Below the pieces are notes generated by a model. It was not told where the DNA came from. It made no database searches and worked only from the letters and a program-made list of their open reading frames with translations. From the NCBI RefSeq assembly GCF_900302455.1, contig NZ_ONZG01000005.1, positions 124,001 to 188,000 on the forward strand: a stretch of DNA of 64,000 nucleotides, given 5' to 3'. Origin of the DNA: Falsiruegeria mediterranea M17 (lineage in GTDB: Bacteria; Pseudomonadota; Alphaproteobacteria; Rhodobacterales; Rhodobacteraceae). The position numbers were made by a program, and so were the translations under genes. Each line of letters starts with the position of its first letter. Positions within the stretch are counted from its first letter, which is position 1. This document shows positions 27,699 to 36,318 of the stretch, piece after piece.

Positions 27699-28394
27699 GT
27701 GGAAGCTACAGTCCTAGAACTCTCGGAAGTCAGCTTTCATTGGCCCGGACGGGCAAGGTTTACTCTGTCGCTGCGGGAGTTTGCTCTCAAGCGGGGTGAA
27801 ACGGTGTTGCTCCTTGGTGAAAGCGGTTCTGGAAAATCCACGCTCTTGTCGCTGATCTGCGGCACCATTCTGCCAAACATGGGTAAAATCCGGATCTCGG
27901 GTACAGATGTCACCAGGCTGTCAGGCGGCGCCCGTGACAGGTTCCGTGCCGAAAACATAGGTGTGATCTTTCAGCAGTTCAATCTTCTGCCTTTTGGAAC
28001 TGTTGCAGACAATATTCTGCTGCCTCTGCAGTTCGCGCCAGGGCGTCGCAAACGGGCAGGCAATGCCAAAGCCGCAGCGGCGGCGTTGTGTTCGGAACTT
28101 GGACTGCCAAAGGACGTGTTCACCGCAAAGGCGCACACGCTCAGCGTTGGCCAGCAACAGCGGGTCGCTGTGGCGCGCGCCTTGATCGGTCACCCACACT
28201 TGATCATTGCAGATGAACCAACATCAGCCCTTGATGCAAACAGCCAGGCTGCCTTTCTCGATCTTCTTTTCCAACAAACCTCAGCGCATGAAACCACGCT
28301 TTTGATGGTAAGCCACGACCCGAGGTTGGCAGAGCGTTTCGATCGCGTCGTGCGCATGGAAGAGATCGCGCAGATAGAGCGGGCCGTCGCATGA
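27699..28394 (+). CDS. ABC transporter ATP-binding protein (LolD/MacB-like)
   Basis: About 231 residues from the GTG at 27699; the frame extends to 27648 but homology begins near VLELSEVSFHWPG. Walker A is GESGSGKST, the Q-loop region is IGVIFQQFNLLPF, the signature reads LSVGQQQRVAVARAL (Val for the usual first Gly) and Walker B is LIIADEPTSALDANS. This is the LolD/FtsE/MacB class, whose members pair with FtsX-like permeases and often act in extraction or mechanotransmission and not in channel transport. It overlaps the permease gene by 4 bases (ATGA). Confidence 0.85.
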   Translation: MEATVLELSEVSFHWPGRARFTLSLREFALKRGETVLLLGESGSGKSTLLSLICGTILPNMGKIRISGTDVTRLSGGARDRFRAENIGVIFQQFNLLPFGTVADNILLPLQFAPGRRKRAGNAKAAAAALCSELGLPKDVFTAKAHTLSVGQQQRVAVARALIGHPHLIIADEPTSALDANSQAAFLDLLFQQTSAHETTLLMVSHDPRLAERFDRVVRMEEIAQIERAVA

Positions 28395-29641
28395 TCCTTC
28401 GCCTCGCTGTCGCCTCTCTTGTTGCCCGTGCGCTGACGGTTGGGATGACCGTCCTTGCTATCGCCCTGTCGGTGGCGCTGTATCTTGGGGTTGAAAAGGT
28501 TCGCACCGGGGCGAAAGTGAGCTTTGCCGATACGATCTCGGGAACGGACCTGATCGTCGGAGCGAGGTCTGGCTCGGTGCAGCTTTTGCTGTATTCGGTG
28601 TTCCGTATTGGCAACGCCACAAACAATGTCACTTGGGAAAGTTATCAGGACATAGCAGGGCACCCAGGTGTTGAATGGATCGTGCCGATTTCCCTGGGCG
28701 ACAGCCACAGGCAATTCCGTGTCATGGGAACGACCAAAGATTTCTTTCAACACTACAAATACCGACAAGGCCGATCCCTTGAGATGGCCGATGGCGTCAT
28801 TATGGATGATCTCTTTGATGCGGTCATTGGGGCAGATGTGGCCAATTCTCTGGGTTACACTGCGGATAGCCCCATTGTAGTGGCTCATGGCTTGGCATCC
28901 TTTGTGGAACACAAAGACCAACCATTTCGCGTGTCGGGCATCTTGGCCAAAACGGGAACTCCGGTGGACCGAACGGTCATCGTCAGCTTGGAAGCGATGG
29001 AGGCGATCCATGTTGATTGGAAGAGCGGTGCGTACACGTCTGGGCAATCAACACCTGCCGACGTGATCCGCAAAATGGATCTGACACCCACGGCCGTGAC
29101 AGCAGCGCTCGTCGGTGTGGAAAGCCCGCTGCGGACGTTTGCCCTGCAACGCTATGTCAACGAATACCCCAAGGAGCCCTTGCTCGCGATCTTGCCTGGT
29201 GTTGCCCTACAAGAGCTTTGGGGAATTGTCGGCATCGCGGAAACGGCGCTGTTGGCAGTGTCTGCCATGGTTGTCGTAACCGCGTTGATCGGCATGATGG
29301 CAACCATCTTTTCCAGCCTAAATGAACGCCGCCGGGAAATGGCGATCTTTAGAGCCATGGGCGCGCGGCCGCTGACAATCCTCAGCCTTTTGGTGATCGA
29401 AGCGGCGATGATCGCGACCGCCGGTGCAATATTCGGCCTGGCTTTGCTGTATGTCGGGCTTGTGGTCGCGCAACCAATTTTCGACGGGGCCTTTGGAATT
29501 TGGCTGAGCATTGACGCGCCGACCTTGCGCGAAGCAAGTGTCATACTAGCTGTTGTAGGGGCTGGCGTTATTGTCAGCCTGGTTCCTGCCATACGGGCTT
29601 ACAGACTGTCTGTAGCAGATGGTATGATGGTAAAAACGTAG
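28391..29641 (+). CDS. FtsX-like ABC transporter permease
   Basis: A 416-residue permease with one N-terminal membrane helix (about residues 15-36), a periplasmic domain of about 230 residues (MacB_PCD-like: GTDLIVGARSGSVQLLLYSV) and three C-terminal helices with the FtsX motif MMATIFSSLNERRREMAIFRAMGARP (about 301-326). This is the topology of MacB/LolC-type permeases. It is coupled to the ATPase before it and followed at once by the DUF3299 gene. The three-gene set resembles, from memory, part of the ZrgABCDE zinc-uptake locus of Vibrio cholerae; that function here is a hypothesis only. Confidence 0.85.
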   Translation: MILRLAVASLVARALTVGMTVLAIALSVALYLGVEKVRTGAKVSFADTISGTDLIVGARSGSVQLLLYSVFRIGNATNNVTWESYQDIAGHPGVEWIVPISLGDSHRQFRVMGTTKDFFQHYKYRQGRSLEMADGVIMDDLFDAVIGADVANSLGYTADSPIVVAHGLASFVEHKDQPFRVSGILAKTGTPVDRTVIVSLEAMEAIHVDWKSGAYTSGQSTPADVIRKMDLTPTAVTAALVGVESPLRTFALQRYVNEYPKEPLLAILPGVALQELWGIVGIAETALLAVSAMVVVTALIGMMATIFSSLNERRREMAIFRAMGARPLTILSLLVIEAAMIATAGAIFGLALLYVGLVVAQPIFDGAFGIWLSIDAPTLREASVILAVVGAGVIVSLVPAIRAYRLSVADGMMVKT

Positions 29642-29661
29642 TCTTGAAAATGAGATGCACA

Positions 29662-30162
29662 ATGCTGAATCGAAGGTCTTTTGTATCGATACTGGCTGCG
29701 GCCACTGCATTACCCCGCACGGTCTTGGCCGAGCCGCCTCGGGAAATCATGTGGGACGATCTCATTCCTCCAGGGATTCCCTATTCTGAAATCATCGGCG
29801 AGGGCGAGCTGGATGAAATCAACGATACTTGGGCCCCGATCTACGACGCCAACAGCACAAAGCTGAACGAAGCTCTCAACGGTGTCTACATTAAGATGCC
29901 TGGTTATATCCTTCCATTTGACATCGGCGCCGATGGCGTGACTAATTTTTTGCTGGTGCCCTATGTTGGCGCATGTATTCACACACCGCCACCTCCAGCC
30001 AACCAACTTGTTGTTGTGAACTCTGAGAAACCCTGGCCATTGGATCGACTATGGGAACCGGTTTGGGTGACCGGAACGTTGCGGACGCAGCTGACGTCCA
30101 CCGATCTCGGCCAAACAGGTTATTCGATCTCAGCTGATGAGATGGAGGTGTACATCTGGTGA
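29662..30162 (+). CDS. DUF3299 family exported protein
   Basis: About 166 residues from the ATG at 29662 (in-frame alternatives at 29644 and 29650). The N-terminus MLNRRSFVSILAAATALP contains a twin-arginine-like NRRSFVS, so export may use the Tat path. The mature part has family landmarks IMWDDLIPPGIPYSEI, MPGYILPFDIGADGVTNFLLVPYVGACIHTPPP and WVTGTLRTQLTSTDLGQTGY. The single cysteine in the GACIHTPPP segment is conserved in my recollection of the family. DUF3299 proteins commonly sit beside FtsX-type ABC genes, as here. Function is unknown. Confidence 0.83.
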   Translation: MLNRRSFVSILAAATALPRTVLAEPPREIMWDDLIPPGIPYSEIIGEGELDEINDTWAPIYDANSTKLNEALNGVYIKMPGYILPFDIGADGVTNFLLVPYVGACIHTPPPPANQLVVVNSEKPWPLDRLWEPVWVTGTLRTQLTSTDLGQTGYSISADEMEVYIW

Positions 30163-30719
30163 CATACACCGCGTCTCTCTTTGATCGTTTAGGGTAGGGT
30201 AGTTGGCCAAGCCCTGCCATACTTCGCAAAAGCATCTCTCGGACAAAGATCAAGGTGACGCATCGGTTTCCTGATCCCTCGGCGCTAACTTTCTGTGCCG
30301 CGTAACGTTTCCAAACGAACCAGCATGTTTCCCATGCAACACGATCACACTCCAGATGCTGCGCTTGACCTATCGAAAGATCATGACGTTGCGAACTGGT
30401 ACCGGGGGCGTTGGCTCAAGCACCGCCAGTAAAATATGTTCCGGTAGAAACGCTGCAGTTCATCTTCGCCAACACTGTAGGCCGTTCTTCAGATAATTTG
30501 CTGGTTTGTAAGAGGAGTCGCAGTTGTGGGGTAGCGCGCACCGCTGAGCAAGCATTAATCTCATAACCTGAATTATGTTACATTTAGAGATTGATTGTTC
30601 GCACAAGATACCAAGCTGCAACGTTCCGTCACGAGATATTGGCACATTTGGATTTCCCGACTACGCTTTTCACCGAATACTCATTTACCCAACAACTCTT
30701 GCATGGCTTCTGGGGAGGA
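30163..30719. other. Long A/T-richer intergenic stretch without a recognised gene
   Basis: About 550 bases between the DUF3299 gene and the acyl-CoA ligase. I see no RNA gene, insertion-sequence end or convincing gene. A 32-codon frame (30334-30432, ending ANWYRGRWLKHRQ) lacks a ribosome binding site and is not claimed. The sequence from 30500 to 30600 is the most A/T-rich and may contain the promoter of the ligase gene. Confidence 0.5.
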
Positions 30720-32453
30720 ATGTCAAATGACTTACGTGTCGGTGAGCGGGACATGACAGGACTGACCTATGAGGAAGCTGTCAAACACATCCTGAATACA
30801 GAAGCGATTTTTGAAACGACAACCGCACAAGTCGCCGGAGTAAACTTTCGGGTATTCAAGAACATCCCCACTGATCTGCGCGCTCTGCTTCAAGCTAGCC
30901 GCGAACCTCAGGACGACGGCAAGGCAGAATACCTCGTATTTCAAAACCAACGGTATTCTTATGATGCATTTTGCAACGACATCAACAAGATGACGCATGT
31001 TTTGCAGGATCGGTTCGGCATCAAACCCCGCGACAGAGTTGCGGTAGCCATGAGCAATTGCCCTGAGTTGCTGATCTTGATGATGGCCATCAGCTCGATC
31101 GGGGCAACCTGTGTATTTCTCAACGCCTGGTGGACAACTGAAGAGTTGCGCTATGCGCTGCAAGATACTGATGCAAAAGTTGTTTTCGCTGATGACACAC
31201 GGAGCAAGCGACTGCAGCCTTTGCAAGATGAGCTTGAGCTGACGCTGATCGGCACTGGACATGCGCAACCGCACCCGAGTTTTGACGATCTGATGCAGGT
31301 AGAGACCCGCACGGAATGGCCAACTGTCGACATAGATCCCGACAGCGATTTTGCGATCATGTATTCCTCGGGCACAACCAGTGATCCCAAAGGTGTGGCG
31401 TTGACGCACCGCGGCGCCGTGAACGCCGTATTCACTTGGCTCGTCCAAGCCGCAATCGCACCTTTGATCAACCCGCCCGACGACCCCAATGCGGAAAAAC
31501 CACGTCCCGTGACCATGATCACGACGCCATTGTTTCATGTCACTGCCACGCATCCCGGGTTCCTCCTAAGCCTCCCGGCTGGGGCAAAGGTTGTGTTGAT
31601 GGACAAATGGGACGCTGACACAGCCGTCAATCTGATCGAATCCGAAGGCGTGACCCGATTTGTTGGCGTTCCCACCCAGTCTGCCGACATTCAGCTTGCT
31701 GCGCAGAAGAACGGGAAACGCCTTGAAACCCTTGCACAAGTTGTCGCCGGTGGAGCAAAACGCCCGGCGGCGCAGGTTGGCGACCTGGCGCAGGCTTTTC
31801 CACTGGCTGAGATAGCGACCGGCTGGGGCATGACCGAGACCAACGCGATTGGAATCGGACTGTCAGGCGCAGATTATGTTGCACAACCGGGCGCCGCCGG
31901 ACGTCTGTTCCCACCTTTGCAAGAAATGCTTTTCCTTGATGATGACGGACAGCCCGTTGCGCAAGGCGAAGTCGGCGAAATGACTGTAAAAAGCCCCTGT
32001 AACATGCGGTGTTATATCAATAAACTCGATGAAACTTCCCAAGCTATGCAGGACGGTTGGTTCAAGACCGGCGATCTTGGGTACATAGATTCCGACGGCA
32101 TCATCACCATCGTTGACCGGAAAAAGAACATTATCATCCGGGGTGGCGAAAACATTGCCTGTCTGGATGTCGAAGGCGCATTGCACCAACATCCTGCCAT
32201 TCTGGAATCTTGTGCGTTTCCCGTGCCGCATGAGCGTTTGGGTGAGGTCGTGGGCGCTGCCGTGCAAACCCGATCCGGGATGACGATCACACTTGAAGAC
32301 CTGTCAGAGTTCCTCTCAACTCGCATTGCCCGGTTCAAGACACCTGAACACCTTTGGATTCAAACAACACCCCTGCCCCGTGGCGCCACCGACAAGATCG
32401 ATCGCCGCGCGTTGCGCTCTCAGTGCATTGCAGAGCTCGGCCTGAATACCTGA
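30720..32453 (+). CDS. Acyl-CoA synthetase (class I adenylate-forming enzyme)
   Basis: About 577 residues. It activates a carboxylic acid to its CoA thioester through an acyl-adenylate. Motif A3 is MYSSGTTSDPKGVALTHRG, A5 is ATGWGMTETNAIG, A7/A8 are WFKTGDLGYIDSDG and DRKKNIIIRGGENI, and the catalytic A10 lysine is in PRGATDKIDRRAL. The start is uncertain. The ATG at 30720 has GGGGAGG only 1 base away, while the ATG at 30753 (MTGLTYEEAV) matches family length; the frame back to 30591 is too long. The substrate is not predictable. It is 23 bases from the following SDR gene. Confidence 0.88.
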   Translation: MSNDLRVGERDMTGLTYEEAVKHILNTEAIFETTTAQVAGVNFRVFKNIPTDLRALLQASREPQDDGKAEYLVFQNQRYSYDAFCNDINKMTHVLQDRFGIKPRDRVAVAMSNCPELLILMMAISSIGATCVFLNAWWTTEELRYALQDTDAKVVFADDTRSKRLQPLQDELELTLIGTGHAQPHPSFDDLMQVETRTEWPTVDIDPDSDFAIMYSSGTTSDPKGVALTHRGAVNAVFTWLVQAAIAPLINPPDDPNAEKPRPVTMITTPLFHVTATHPGFLLSLPAGAKVVLMDKWDADTAVNLIESEGVTRFVGVPTQSADIQLAAQKNGKRLETLAQVVAGGAKRPAAQVGDLAQAFPLAEIATGWGMTETNAIGIGLSGADYVAQPGAAGRLFPPLQEMLFLDDDGQPVAQGEVGEMTVKSPCNMRCYINKLDETSQAMQDGWFKTGDLGYIDSDGIITIVDRKKNIIIRGGENIACLDVEGALHQHPAILESCAFPVPHERLGEVVGAAVQTRSGMTITLEDLSEFLSTRIARFKTPEHLWIQTTPLPRGATDKIDRRALRSQCIAELGLNT

Positions 32454-32476
32454 AAACCTCATGAGAAGATATTGAA

Positions 32477-33250
32477 ATGGATGTAGAAAATAAGATCGTC
32501 GTTGTGACAGGCGCAGCCAGTGGTATCGGTCGCGCCCTGGCGCAGCGGTTTGCCGCCAACGAAGCCAGGAAAGTCATATGTTCGGACCTGAACCTTGCGG
32601 GCGCGCAAGAGGTAGCCTCCGAGATCGGCGGTGTAGCAATCGCAACCAATGTTGGCGTCGAAGAGGACATCAAGGCTCTGGTCGAGCAGGTCGAGGCTGA
32701 GATCGGTCCCATCGACATCTTTTGCTCGAACGCCGGCATCCTCACCTTAGGCGGTATGGATGCCAGCAACGACGAATGGCAAAAGATATGGGATATCAAT
32801 GTGATGTCACAGGTTTGGGCCGCGCGGCACGTCATCCCGCGCATGATCGAACGTGGCGGCGGGTACCTTTTGAACACCGCGTCAGCAGCTGGCCTTCTCA
32901 ATCAGGTGGGCGCCGCGCCCTATGGGGTTACCAAACACGCCTCGGTCGGGTTGTCTGAATGGCTGGCAATGAGCCACGCTGACGACGGCATCGGTGTTTC
33001 CGTCCTGTGCCCTCAGGCCGTGCGCTCGGAAATGACCCGCGGGCATGAGGAATCTGTGGCTGCCTTGGATGGGATGCTAGAGCCCGAAGACGTGGCTGAT
33101 GCCTGTATCGATGCGATCCGCAAGGGAACCTTCCTGGTGCTGCCGCATCCTCAGGTTCTGGACTATATCCGTATGAAAACAGCGGACTACGACCGTTGGT
33201 TGGGTGGCATGCGCAAACTGAATCGTCAGTTCGGCGGCAAGTTGGACTGA
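32477..33250 (+). CDS. Short-chain dehydrogenase/reductase
   Basis: A 257-residue classical SDR with the Rossmann motif TGAASGIG (residues 12-19), NAG at the usual position in IFCSNAGIL, the catalytic Ser in NTASAAGLL and the YxxxK pair in APYGVTKHAS. It probably oxidises or reduces a hydroxyl or keto group with NAD(P)H and may act with the acyl-CoA ligase just upstream. Its stop is 8 bases before dispersed repeat copy B. Confidence 0.9.
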   Translation: MDVENKIVVVTGAASGIGRALAQRFAANEARKVICSDLNLAGAQEVASEIGGVAIATNVGVEEDIKALVEQVEAEIGPIDIFCSNAGILTLGGMDASNDEWQKIWDINVMSQVWAARHVIPRMIERGGGYLLNTASAAGLLNQVGAAPYGVTKHASVGLSEWLAMSHADDGIGVSVLCPQAVRSEMTRGHEESVAALDGMLEPEDVADACIDAIRKGTFLVLPHPQVLDYIRMKTADYDRWLGGMRKLNRQFGGKLD

Positions 33251-33258
33251 AAGGCAAA

Positions 33259-33461
33259 GCGCTCCCGCCCGTTGTCGGTGTCCCATGCGGGACACCTCCT
33301 CTCGTTGGGCAGAAAGGAGTCGTGCGCCTCGCTTCGCTCGGTGGTTGGCGCCTGCGGCGAACCAGAAGCCCCAAGCGGGACCGCGCCGCGCGACGTGCGG
33401 CGCCCGGCCCAAGGCCGTTAGCGGGGCTGGCGCAGCCAGGATCGCTCGGGTGCGGGAGCGC
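33259..33461 (+). repeat. Dispersed structured repeat, copy B (203 bases)
   Basis: The most perfect copy. Terminal stem GCGCTCCCGC (33259-33268) with GCGGGAGCGC (33452-33461), 10 Watson-Crick pairs. Hairpin 1 is GGTGTCCC-ATGC-GGGACACC (33277-33296). CCTCGCTTCGCTCGG is at 33327-33341. Hairpin 3 is GCGCCGC/GCGGCGC (33383-33389 with 33397-33403). CCCAAGGCCGTTAGCGGGGC is at 33408-33427 and hairpin 4, CTGGC-GCA-GCCAG, at 33427-33439. It fills the whole gap between the convergent SDR and tesB genes, 8 bases from one stop and 9 from the other. Confidence 0.88.
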
Positions 33462-33470
33462 CCCTGCCGC

Positions 33471-34343
33471 TCAAGACTTAGACTTGCGATTGGGGCGCAT
33501 CAGGCCCTCTTGCGCGACGCTTGCGACCAACGTGCCATCCTTGTTGAAAATGGATCCCCGATTGAAGCTCCGACCGCGTCCGGAAAACGGCGCGTCCATC
33601 GAATAAAGGTGCCAGTCCTGAAACCGGATTGGCGCGTGGAACCACATGGCGTGGTCCAGACTTGCACCGTTCACTTCCCCCTTTAGCCAACTCAGCCCAT
33701 GCGGACGCAGCGCAGATCCGAGCAGCCCCATGTCCGAGGCATAGGCCAGCAGAATGTGCTGCATTTGCGGGTCGGCTCCGGCGGCGGCCGCCATCCGAAA
33801 CCACAGGTGGTGAACATCGTCTGCAGGTTCGGGATCAAACATGTCACGCGGGGCTACTTCGCGTATTTCGATGGGACGCGGGCGCAGGAACTCAGCCCGA
33901 TGCTGTTCCGGGATACGGTCGATATAGCGATCTCGATAGGCCTCACGCGTCTCCAGATCATCGGGTCCGTCAACCTGCGGCATTGGATGCTGATATTCCC
34001 ACCCTTCGTCTTCGACATGAAACGACGCCGACAGGTTGAGTATTTGCTTTCCGTGTTGGATGGCGACCACCCGTCGTGTGGTAAAGCTCCCGCCGTCGCG
34101 CGCTCGATCCACGGAATAGATCACCGGAATGGACGGATCGCCTGGACGGATGAAATAGGCATGAAGCGAATGACAAAGACGATCAGGCACGGTGCGATAA
34201 GCTGCGGCCAGGGCTTGTGCAATCACTTGCCCGCCATAGATCCGCGTCGGCGTCTCACCCCCGGAACCGACACCGCGAAACATGTCGACCTCAAGGCGCT
34301 CGATGTTCAGCAGGTCCAACAGTTTGGTTTCAGCATCGGTCAT
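33471..34343 (-). CDS. Acyl-CoA thioesterase II (TesB-like)
   Basis: A 290-residue double hot-dog thioesterase that hydrolyses acyl-CoA to free acid and CoA. Landmarks are TRIYGGQVIAQALAAAYRTV (about 32-51), LHAYFIRPGDPSIPVIYSVD, RDGGSFTTRRVVAIQHG and the C-terminal SLDHAMWFHAPIRFQDWHLY. The catalytic Asp-Gln-Thr region is plausible (LLAYASDMGLL, GSFTTRR). It is the last gene of a minus-strand operon that starts near 39600. Its stop lies 9 bases from repeat copy B. Confidence 0.9.
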   Translation of the reverse strand: MTDAETKLLDLLNIERLEVDMFRGVGSGGETPTRIYGGQVIAQALAAAYRTVPDRLCHSLHAYFIRPGDPSIPVIYSVDRARDGGSFTTRRVVAIQHGKQILNLSASFHVEDEGWEYQHPMPQVDGPDDLETREAYRDRYIDRIPEQHRAEFLRPRPIEIREVAPRDMFDPEPADDVHHLWFRMAAAAGADPQMQHILLAYASDMGLLGSALRPHGLSWLKGEVNGASLDHAMWFHAPIRFQDWHLYSMDAPFSGRGRSFNRGSIFNKDGTLVASVAQEGLMRPNRKSKS

Positions 34344-34356
34344 TGGGGGCCTCGTC

Positions 34357-36318
34357 TCAACTCAGGTTCCGGGATGCGGCATAGTCGATGAAGACATCGA
34401 AACTGTCAGGGTTCACCATCGAATCCCGATTGACCACCTTGGCCGGATCACCGCCGAGTAGCAGCTTTTTCACCGGAACTTCCAGCTTCTTGCCCGACAA
34501 TGTGCGCGGCACTTCGGCAATTTGAATGATCTCGTTGGGAACAAACCGCGCCGAGACCGAGGCGCGGATGGACCCATTGATCTTGTCTTTCACCGCATCG
34601 GTCAATTCGACACCCTCGGTCACAACCACAAACAACGGCATAAAGCTGTCGCGGCCCAGAAACTCCAGATCAACAACCAGGCTGTCCATGACCTCGTCCA
34701 GCCCCTCGACCGCCTGATAGATCTCGGACGAGCCCATGCGCAGACCCTTGCGGTTTATGGTGGCGTCAGAGCGGCCGTAGATCACAGACCCACCTTCAGG
34801 TGTGATCTCGATCCAGTCGCCGTGCCGCCAGATCCCGGGGTATTTGTCGAAATAGCTGTCATGCAGCCGCGTTCCGTCATCATCGCCCCAAAAGAACAAC
34901 GGCATCGACGGCAACGGCTCGGTGCAGACCAACTCGCCGACCTCACCAAACAGCTCTTTGCCAAAGGGGTCATAACTGCGCACGGCATTGCCCAGCAGGC
35001 GGCATTGCATCTCTCCGGCGCGGACCGGCAGCATCGGATTGCCGCCAACAAAGGCGCCGCAGAAATCGGTGCCGCCCGAGATGGGCGCCAGCCAGATGTC
35101 TGTGCCGATCGCGTCATAGATCCAGGTATAGCCGTCTGACGTGAGTGGCGACCCGGTGGTGCCCACGGACACAAGCGCACCCAAGTCCAACTCATCGCGC
35201 GGTCGAATGCCCGATTTTGCACAGACTGTGACATAGGCCGCACCTACACCCAGATAGGTGATCCGCTCCTCTGCCACCGAACGCCAGACTGCCAGCATGT
35301 CAGGGTGGTTGGGCGCACCATCATAAGCCAGCACGCAGGCCCCCTGCCCCAAGGCCACAAATTGCGCGTTCCACATGACCCAGCCCGAGCTGGTCAACCA
35401 GCAAAACCGATCATCTGGCCCGAGGTCCTGATGCAGCGATTGCTTGGCCCCCTCGAGCAGGATGCCCCCATGCCCATGCACGATGGGTTTCGGGTTGCCC
35501 GTGGTGCCTGAGGAATAGACCACCCAGATCGGATGATCGAATTCCACCATTTCGATTGCCAACTCGGCCGGTGTTTTCGTCAGTGCGTCCCACGCCAAGG
35601 CATCGCCCGCAACCTCGCCCACAACCGGCACAATGATCGTGGTCTCGACAGTTGGTAGGCCTTGCCGGATTTCTGCCAGAATATCCCGCTTGTCATGCGT
35701 CACGCCCGCGTGGACATAACCATCCTGTGCAATCAGCACCTTGGGCTCGATCTGTTTGAACCGATCCAGAATCGCCACATGACCCATGTCCGGCGCGCAC
35801 AAAGACCAGATGGCGCCAATGCTGACCGTGGCCAGACAGGCAATGATCGACACTTCGGTGTTGGGCAGGATCGCCACCACACGGTCGCCTTTGGTCACGC
35901 CCTGCGCGCGCAGATTGGCGGCAACGCTGGCCACCTGAGCCGCAAGCTGGCCCCAGGTCATCTCACTCCGACCAAAGGTTTCGGATTGCACGAGCAACGC
36001 TGTCGCATCCGGTTTTGTGACCGCATGGCGCAACATCTGATCCGCGAAATTCACCCGCGTGTCGGGAAACCACTCGGCCCCCGGCATTTTGCGCTCGGCC
36101 AGAACGGTTGTCGGGGCCACATCAGAGCGGATATCGAAATAGTCCCAGATCGCCAACCAAAAGGCATCAAGGTCGGTGACGCTCCACTCCCACAAGTCAT
36201 TGTACTGCGTGAACTTACGCCCTGTTCGATGTTCCACCCAGGCCGTGAAGTCAGCCATCCGGCTCCGCTCTGAGCGTTCTTTGGTCGGGGTCCAAAGGAT
36301 CTCTCGTGTCTCTGTCAT
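34357..36318 (-). CDS. Acetoacetyl-CoA synthetase (acetoacetate-CoA ligase)
   Basis: A 653-residue adenylate-forming enzyme of the acetoacetate-CoA ligase family. The N-terminal ACAS_N-like part reads LWTPTKERSERSRMADFTAW. The P-loop is VVYSSGTTGNPKPIVHGHGG, and SGGTDFCGAFVGGNPMLPV is typical of this family. The C-terminal lysine is in PRTLSGKKLEVPVKKLL. It would activate acetoacetate, or a similar 3-keto acid, released by the pathway. The start overlaps the end of the following hydrolase gene (ATGA). Confidence 0.92.
   Translation of the reverse strand: MTETREILWTPTKERSERSRMADFTAWVEHRTGRKFTQYNDLWEWSVTDLDAFWLAIWDYFDIRSDVAPTTVLAERKMPGAEWFPDTRVNFADQMLRHAVTKPDATALLVQSETFGRSEMTWGQLAAQVASVAANLRAQGVTKGDRVVAILPNTEVSIIACLATVSIGAIWSLCAPDMGHVAILDRFKQIEPKVLIAQDGYVHAGVTHDKRDILAEIRQGLPTVETTIIVPVVGEVAGDALAWDALTKTPAELAIEMVEFDHPIWVVYSSGTTGNPKPIVHGHGGILLEGAKQSLHQDLGPDDRFCWLTSSGWVMWNAQFVALGQGACVLAYDGAPNHPDMLAVWRSVAEERITYLGVGAAYVTVCAKSGIRPRDELDLGALVSVGTTGSPLTSDGYTWIYDAIGTDIWLAPISGGTDFCGAFVGGNPMLPVRAGEMQCRLLGNAVRSYDPFGKELFGEVGELVCTEPLPSMPLFFWGDDDGTRLHDSYFDKYPGIWRHGDWIEITPEGGSVIYGRSDATINRKGLRMGSSEIYQAVEGLDEVMDSLVVDLEFLGRDSFMPLFVVVTEGVELTDAVKDKINGSIRASVSARFVPNEIIQIAEVPRTLSGKKLEVPVKKLLLGGDPAKVVNRDSMVNPDSFDVFIDYAASRNLS

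Noticed and set aside
30334-30432. A 32-codon plus-strand frame in the gap after the DUF3299 gene
   Set aside because: No ribosome binding site and no recognisable family; too short to support.
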